Positions 59,250-64,000 of a stretch of 64,000 nt of DNA are shown here, piece after piece. A model generated the notes under the pieces. It did not search any database. It worked only from the letters and a program-made list of their open reading frames with translations, and was not told where the DNA came from. A program made the translations under genes and the position numbers. How positions within the stretch are numbered: position 1 is the stretch's first letter; each line of letters starts with the position of its first letter. This DNA comes from Streptomyces sp. HUAS MG91 (GTDB lineage Bacteria; Actinomycetota; Actinomycetes; Streptomycetales; Streptomycetaceae): assembly GCF_040529335.1 (NCBI RefSeq), contig NZ_CP159534.1, positions 7,006,001-7,070,000 of the forward strand, given 5' to 3'.

Positions 59250-59972
59250 TCAGGAGCCGGTGCGCTCCCACCCCCGTCGCTCCGGCCTGGCGGTCAGGCG
59301 CCGCGGGTCGCGGCTGCGGTAGACCACGTACGGACGGAACAGGTACTGCACCGGCGCGCTGAACATATGCACGAGCCGGGTGAACGGTACCAGCGCGATC
59401 AGTGACATGCCCACTACCGCGTGAATCTGGTAGAGCACCGGAACCCCGTGCATCAGATCGATGTCGGGGTTGAGCGTGAACAGGCTGCGGGCCCACGGGC
59501 CGATCGACTCGCGGTAGTTGTAGCCGTTGCCCGAGGCATGGGTCAGCTTGGCGACCATGCCGAGCACGATGGCGGCGAGCAGCACGAGGTACATGAGCTT
59601 GTCGTTGCGCGTGGTGGCACGGAACACCGGCGCCTTGAAGCGGCGCCGGAACAGCAGCATGAAGATCCCGCACACCGTCAGGACGCCCGCGAACGTGCCG
59701 CCGATCAGCGAGAACATGTGGTACGTGTGCTCGCTGACGCCCACCTTCTCCGTCCACGACATCGGGATGAACAGCCCGACGAGATGGCCCGCGAGGACGA
59801 AGAGGATGCCGTAGTGGAAGACGGGCGAGGCGATGTTGAGCAGCTTCGACTCGTAGACCTGGGACGAGCGCGTCGTCCAGCCGAACTTGTCGTAGCGGTA
59901 GCGCCAGATCGTGCCCGCGACCAGCAGGACGACGGCGACATAGGGCAGGACGCCCCAGATCAGGGTGGTCAC
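59250..59972 (-). CDS. narI: Respiratory nitrate reductase gamma subunit NarI
   Basis: A 240-residue di-haem cytochrome b subunit with five membrane helices: LIWGVLPYVAVVLLVAGTIWRYRYDKFGWTTRSSQVYES, SPVFHYGILFVLAGHLVGLF and HTYHMFSLIGGTFAGVLTVCGIF contain the paired histidines that bind haem. NarI anchors NarGH and passes electrons from menaquinol to the inner-face catalytic site. GTG 59972 overlaps the narJ stop by three bases, so it is translationally coupled. It is the last gene of narGHJI. Confidence 0.93.
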   Translation of the reverse strand: MTTLIWGVLPYVAVVLLVAGTIWRYRYDKFGWTTRSSQVYESKLLNIASPVFHYGILFVLAGHLVGLFIPMSWTEKVGVSEHTYHMFSLIGGTFAGVLTVCGIFMLLFRRRFKAPVFRATTRNDKLMYLVLLAAIVLGMVAKLTHASGNGYNYRESIGPWARSLFTLNPDIDLMHGVPVLYQIHAVVGMSLIALVPFTRLVHMFSAPVQYLFRPYVVYRSRDPRRLTARPERRGWERTGS

Positions 59973-60559
59973 GGGGCGTGCTCCTTCACCAGCAGCGGCA
60001 GGGTCGCGAAGGGTTCGAGGCCGACCTCCTCGCGCGGCGGGCCCGAGCGGGCCAGCGCGAGCGCCGCCGCCCGGTCCTTGGGGGAGGCGCCCGGCAGCGC
60101 CCCGCACACCGCGGAGAGCACGGTCGCGTACGGGGTGCCGTGCTCGGTGAGGGCCAGGCGCAGCAGCTCGACGCCGCTGCGGTGCTCCTCCAGGAGGAAC
60201 GGGCCGGCCTGGGCGGAGAATTCGAGCACGGCGGGCAGGTAGTCCGGCAGCTCCTCGCCGGTGAACTCCAGGCCGTGCTCGCGGTAGATCTCCTTCATCT
60301 CCACCAGCGACATGCCGCGCCTGCGGGTGTCGCCGTCGCGCCACCACGTCAGATACAGGCTGTGCCGGTTCTTGAAGTCGAAGACCTGGACGTAATGGGC
60401 GGCCAGGTCCTGCGGCGCGGTGGCCTCGGCGTGGTCGACGAACGGCGCGAGCTCCGGAGCGGCGGCGCGCACCAGCGGCAGGCGCTCGTACAGCTCCTCG
60501 TCCGGGTAGGTGAGACAGAGCGCGGCCGCCTGGAACAACAGAGAGGTCCGGTCGGTCAT
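59969..60559 (-). CDS. narJ: Nitrate reductase molybdenum-cofactor assembly chaperone NarJ
   Basis: A 196-residue helical chaperone of the NarJ/TorD group. The opening LLFQAAALCLTYPDEELYERLPLVRAA and the central AHYVQVFDFKNRHSLYLTWWRDGDTRRRGMSLVEMKEIYREHGLE are diagnostic for NarJ, with the following E-L-P-D-Y-L-P-A-V-L-E motif (EELPDYLPAVLEF) equally conserved. It loads the Mo-bis-MGD cofactor into NarG and is not part of the final enzyme. ATG 60559 overlaps the narH stop (ATGA). Confidence 0.93.
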   Translation of the reverse strand: MTDRTSLLFQAAALCLTYPDEELYERLPLVRAAAPELAPFVDHAEATAPQDLAAHYVQVFDFKNRHSLYLTWWRDGDTRRRGMSLVEMKEIYREHGLEFTGEELPDYLPAVLEFSAQAGPFLLEEHRSGVELLRLALTEHGTPYATVLSAVCGALPGASPKDRAAALALARSGPPREEVGLEPFATLPLLVKEHAP

Positions 60560-62169
60560 CAGGTGTCCTCCGGGTCGTCGCTGGTCTGGCGGTTCTTGGT
60601 GAGGTGGAAGCTCTCCACGGACACGACGGGCAGCAGCTTGCGGCCGCCGGTGGTGGACCCGGAGTCGCCGCCGAAGGGGCCCTCGCCGCCCATGCCGGGG
60701 CCGTCCTCGTAGTCGAGCGAGCAGGAGTCCGGCAGGGCGGACTCCTCCAGGCGCTGCGCGTCGCCGATGGCCGCGGTCGGGATGACGTAGCGGTCCTCGT
60801 ACTTGGCGATGGCGAGGAGCCGGTACATCTCCTCGATCTCCACGGCCGTCATGCCGACCTGCTCGGAGATCGCGGGGTCGGGCCGGTCGCCGAGGTTGAT
60901 GGCCCGCATGTGGGAACGCATCGCCGCCAGCTTCTCCAGGGAGGAGCGCACGGGCCCCACATCGCCCGCGGTGAAGATCTCCGCCAGGTATTCGAGGGGG
61001 ATGCGCAGGGTGTCGATGGCGCCGAACAGGTTCGCCACGTCCTCGCCGTCGTGACCGGTCTCGGTGAGCGCGTCGACGACGGGGGAGAGCGGCGGGATGT
61101 ACCAGACCATCGGCATCGTCCGGTACTCCGGGTGCAGCGGCAGCGCCACCTTGTACTTGCTGATGAGCGCGTGCACCGGCGAGCGGCGGGCCGCCTCGAT
61201 CCAGTCGAAGGGGATGTCCGCCTGCTCGGCCGCGCGCCGCACCTCCGGGTCCTCCGGGTCCAGGAAGACGCCCAACTGCGCCTCGTACAGAGCGTGTTCG
61301 TCCTTGGTCTGGGCCGCCTCGGTCACCTTGTCGGCGTCGTAGAGGATGACACCGAGATAGCGCAGCCGGCCCACGCACGTCTCCGAGCAGACCGTCGGCA
61401 GCCCGACCTCCAGGCGCGGGTAGCACATCGTGCACTTCTCGGCCTTGCCGGTGCGGTGGTTGAAGTAGACCTTCTTGTACGGGCAGCCCGTCACGCACAT
61501 CCGCCAGCCGCGGCAGTGGTCCTGGTCGACCAGGACGATGCCGTCCTCCTCGCGCTTGTACATCGCGCCGGACGGGCAGGACGCCACGCACGCCGGGTTC
61601 AGGCAGTGCTCGCAGATCCGCGGCAGATAGAACATGAAGGTCTGCTCGAACGCGAACTTCACCTTGTCCGCGGCCTGTTGGCGGGTCTTCTCCACCATCG
61701 GGTCGAGATCTCCGTACTGCGTCGAGCCGCCCAGGTTGTCGTCCCAGTTCGACGACCACTCGATCTTCATCGGCTTGCCGGTGATCTGCGAGCGGGGCTG
61801 CGCCACCGGATAGTCGTCGCCGAGCGGGGCGTCGGTGAGGTTCTTGTAGTCGTACGTCCAGGGCTCGTAGTAGTCCTTGATCTCCGGCAGCTTGGGGTTG
61901 GAGAAGATGCCGAGCAGCTTCTTGAAGCGGCCGCCGCCCTTCAGTTGCAGGGCGCCCTTCTTGTTCAGCTCCCAGCCGCCGCGCCACTTGTCCTGGTCCT
62001 CGTAGCGGCGCGGGTAGCCCTGCCCGGGGCGGGTCTCGACGTTGTTGAACCAGACGTACTCCATGCCGTTGCGGTTGGTCCACGCCTGCTTGCAGGTGAC
62101 CGAGCAGGTGTGGCAGCCGATGCACTTGTCGAGGTTCATGACCATCGCGATCTGAGCCATGATGCGCAT
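60559..62169 (-). CDS. narH: Respiratory nitrate reductase beta subunit NarH
   Basis: A 536-residue iron-sulfur protein. Cysteine clusters bind three 4Fe-4S and one 3Fe-4S centre: CIGCHTCSVTCKQAW near the start, then CEHCLNPACVASCPSGAM and the CRGWRMCVTGCPYKK stretch (where Trp replaces one Cys at the 3Fe-4S site, typical of NarH), and CTMCYPRLEVGLPTVCSETC. It relays electrons from NarI haems to NarG. ATG 62169 was used because GGTGGAG lies upstream; ATG 62160 is a possible alternative. The narG stop lies four bases upstream. Confidence 0.95.
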   Translation of the reverse strand: MRIMAQIAMVMNLDKCIGCHTCSVTCKQAWTNRNGMEYVWFNNVETRPGQGYPRRYEDQDKWRGGWELNKKGALQLKGGGRFKKLLGIFSNPKLPEIKDYYEPWTYDYKNLTDAPLGDDYPVAQPRSQITGKPMKIEWSSNWDDNLGGSTQYGDLDPMVEKTRQQAADKVKFAFEQTFMFYLPRICEHCLNPACVASCPSGAMYKREEDGIVLVDQDHCRGWRMCVTGCPYKKVYFNHRTGKAEKCTMCYPRLEVGLPTVCSETCVGRLRYLGVILYDADKVTEAAQTKDEHALYEAQLGVFLDPEDPEVRRAAEQADIPFDWIEAARRSPVHALISKYKVALPLHPEYRTMPMVWYIPPLSPVVDALTETGHDGEDVANLFGAIDTLRIPLEYLAEIFTAGDVGPVRSSLEKLAAMRSHMRAINLGDRPDPAISEQVGMTAVEIEEMYRLLAIAKYEDRYVIPTAAIGDAQRLEESALPDSCSLDYEDGPGMGGEGPFGGDSGSTTGGRKLLPVVSVESFHLTKNRQTSDDPEDT

Positions 62170-62173
62170 GGGT

Positions 62174-64000
62174 TCAGTACTCCACCTTCTGCGAGCGGCG
62201 CCGGATGACGGTGACTTCGTCCCGCTGGTTGCCCGTCGGGCCGAGGTAGTTGAACGCCCAGCTCAACTGGGCGTATCCGCCGATGAGATGGGACGGCTTG
62301 AGGATCAGCCGGGTGAGCGAGTTGTGGATGCCGCCGCGCCTGCCGTTCGTCTCCGCCTTCGGCACGTTGACCGTGCGCTCCTGCGCGTGGTGCATGTAGA
62401 CCGTGCCGGCCGGCATCCGGTGCGAGACGATCGCGCGGGCCACGACCACGCCGTTGCGGTTGACCGCCTCGATCCAGTCGTTGTCCTGCACGCCGATCGA
62501 CTCCGCGTCCTGCGGCGACATCCAGATCGACTGGCCGCCGCGCGACAGGGCGAGCATGAACAGGTTGTCCTGGTACTCGGAGTGGATGGACCACTTGTTG
62601 TGCGGCGTGAGGTAACGGACCGTCACCTCCTTCTCGCCGTCCGGGCCGAGCTCCGGCTCGCCGAAGAGCCGGTTCATGTCGAGCGGCGGCCGGTACACGG
62701 GCAGGGCCTCGCCCAGCTCGTGCATCCAGTCGTGGTCGATGAAGAAGTGCTGGCGGCCGGTGAGCGTGTGCCAGGGCTTCAGATGCTCGGTGTTCAGGGT
62801 GAACGCGGTGTAGCGGCGCCCGCCGGACTCGCTGCCCGACCACTCCGGCGACGTGATCACCGGCACCGGCGCGGCCTGCGTGTCCGCGTACGTGACGCGC
62901 TTGCCCTCGTGCTCGGCGGACAGATGCGCCATGCCCTGCCCGGTACGGGCTTCGAGGGTGTGGAAGCCCTGGGTGGCCAGGCGCCCGTTGGTGGTCCCGG
63001 ACAGCGCGAGGATCGTGTTCGCCGCCTTGACCGCCGTGTCGAGCAGCGGGCGGCCGTCGGCGACCCCGCCGCGCGCCACGCCGTTGCGCTCGCGCAGCTC
63101 CTCGACCTCCTGGTCGGGCTTGAGGGTGATGCCCTTGGCGGGCAGCCCGAGCTTCTCGACGAGCGGGCCCAGCGAGGTGAACTTCGCGCCGATCGCCGTG
63201 TAGTCCCGCTCGACGACGACCAGGTTCGGCAGCGTCTTGCCGGGCACCGGCTCGCACTCGCCCTTGCGCCAGTCCAGGACGACCCCTCCGGGCTGCGCGA
63301 TCTCGCCCGGGGTGTCGTGCTGGAGCGGGGCCGCCACGAGGTCCTTGCGGGTGTCCAGATGGCCGGCGGCGAGCGTGCTCAGCTTCTCCGCGAGCGCCTT
63401 GAACGTGTCGAAGTCGGTGCGGGCCTGCCACGGCGGGTCCACGGCCGGGGTGAAGGAGTGCACGTAGGGGTGCATGTCCGTCGACGACAGGTCGTGCTTC
63501 TCGTACCAGGTCGCGGCGGGCAGCACCACGTCGGACAGGAGCGTCGACGACGTCTGCCGGAAGTCGAGGGAGAGCAGCAGGTCGAGCTTGCCCTCCGGTG
63601 CCTCGTCCCGCCAGGTCACCGTCGTGGGCCGCTCGTCGGGCGAGGCCTCCTCGGCCCGCAGGGAGGAGTGGGTGCCGAGGAGGTGCTTGGTGAAGTACTC
63701 GGCGCCCTTCGCGGACGAGCCGAGCAGATTGGCCCGCCACAGGGTCAGCACGCGCGGCCAGTTCTCGGGCGCGTCCGGATCCTCGCAGGCGAACTTCAGG
63801 CTGCCCGCCTTGAGTTCGGCGACGGTGTCCTCGACGCTCTGCTCACCGAGGTCGAGCGAGTTGCGGTCGAACGTCGGATACGACGGCATCCAGCCCGAAC
63901 GGGCCGACAGGGCCAGACAGTCGGCGCCCGTCATGCCCTCGAAGGCGCCCTTGCCGAGCGGCGAGGCGAGCACGTCGGCGCCGAACTTGTCGTAGCGCCA
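62174..64000 (-). CDS. narG: Respiratory nitrate reductase alpha subunit NarG (C-terminal half)
   Basis: 608 codons of NarG; the start lies beyond the right edge (a full NarG is about 1230 residues). The visible part contains SLDFRQTSSTLLSDVVLPAATWYEKHDLSSTDMHPYVHSF and, near the C-terminus, the molybdopterin-dinucleotide-binding domain (VRYLTPHNKWSIHSEYQDNL, WMSPQDAESIGVQDNDWIEAVN, GTVYMHHAQERTVNVP, RLILKPSHLIGGYAQLSWAFNYLGPTGNQRDE), which are hallmarks of membrane-bound nitrate reductase alpha subunits. It holds Mo-bis-MGD and reduces nitrate to nitrite on the cytoplasmic side. The reading frame is intact throughout the part seen. Confidence 0.95.
   Translation of the reverse strand, partial: WRYDKFGADVLASPLGKGAFEGMTGADCLALSARSGWMPSYPTFDRNSLDLGEQSVEDTVAELKAGSLKFACEDPDAPENWPRVLTLWRANLLGSSAKGAEYFTKHLLGTHSSLRAEEASPDERPTTVTWRDEAPEGKLDLLLSLDFRQTSSTLLSDVVLPAATWYEKHDLSSTDMHPYVHSFTPAVDPPWQARTDFDTFKALAEKLSTLAAGHLDTRKDLVAAPLQHDTPGEIAQPGGVVLDWRKGECEPVPGKTLPNLVVVERDYTAIGAKFTSLGPLVEKLGLPAKGITLKPDQEVEELRERNGVARGGVADGRPLLDTAVKAANTILALSGTTNGRLATQGFHTLEARTGQGMAHLSAEHEGKRVTYADTQAAPVPVITSPEWSGSESGGRRYTAFTLNTEHLKPWHTLTGRQHFFIDHDWMHELGEALPVYRPPLDMNRLFGEPELGPDGEKEVTVRYLTPHNKWSIHSEYQDNLFMLALSRGGQSIWMSPQDAESIGVQDNDWIEAVNRNGVVVARAIVSHRMPAGTVYMHHAQERTVNVPKAETNGRRGGIHNSLTRLILKPSHLIGGYAQLSWAFNYLGPTGNQRDEVTVIRRRSQKVEY

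Overview
The window is high-GC DNA with dense, often overlapping genes, frequent GTG starts and the dispersed GGGGCGCGGGGAACTGCGCGA-type palindromes typical of Streptomyces. Gene content agrees (gas-vesicle cluster gvpO-K, SigB-type sigma factor, Scr1-type regulator, DasR-like site, PAS/GAF and GAF/ANTAR proteins). It looks like chromosomal sequence from a Streptomyces species or very close relative. Both ends cut genes: a radical SAM gene at the left and narG at the right.

Layout. 1-4.1 kb: radical SAM protein of the Rv2578c type with a LexA-box-like palindrome, an SRPBCC protein, and an MFS exporter with three carboxypeptidase-regulatory-like repeats. 4.2-9.5 kb: a tight peptide-degradation operon (M55 D-aminopeptidase, M20 hydrolase, S9 peptidase, S66 LD-carboxypeptidase) preceded by a DasR (dre)-like element, which suggests peptidoglycan-peptide salvage tied to aminosugar sensing. 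9.5-17.5 kb: secreted S15 hydrolase, LapA-like and PASTA-like small proteins, and housekeeping enzymes and regulators. 17.6-21 kb: type II NADH dehydrogenase translationally coupled to a short transketolase. 21.2-25.8 kb: a gas-vesicle cluster that is intact for gvpO, A, F, G, Y, Z and K but appears deleted in its middle: only a tail of gvpJ remains, and gvpL looks fused to the end of gvpS.

25.8-37 kb: methyltransferase, PAP2/diacylglycerol-kinase fusion, ABC-F protein, a frameshifted Rv2629/baeRF2 (Balon-like) hibernation-factor gene, then a stress-type block (AraC regulator, DJ-1/PfpI protein, CBS protein, DUF2795 protein, SigB-type sigma factor, PAS-GAF and GAF-ANTAR sensors), with SigB-like promoter matches at two genes. 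37-41 kb: a pyridoxal-enzyme-fold protein with no lysine residue at all, coupled to a metallo-beta-lactamase-fold hydrolase and facing a DedA/metallo-hydrolase pair. 41.3 kb: a 185-bp MITE-like element with 25-bp terminal inverted repeats.

41.5-46 kb: membrane-anchored phosphodiesterase, APC permease, a palindrome/57-bp tandem-repeat array, OsmC peroxidase. 46.1-51.1 kb: a sugar ABC uptake operon (two permeases, TAT lipoprotein, Gfo/Idh/MocA oxidoreductase) without its own ATPase. 51.1-56.2 kb: a 1289-residue secreted subtilase and a TrmB/LuxR-type regulator. 56.4-58.3 kb: a stand-alone dnaK behind a HAIR-like operator. 58.4-64 kb: Scr1-like regulator and the narGHJI respiratory nitrate reductase operon.
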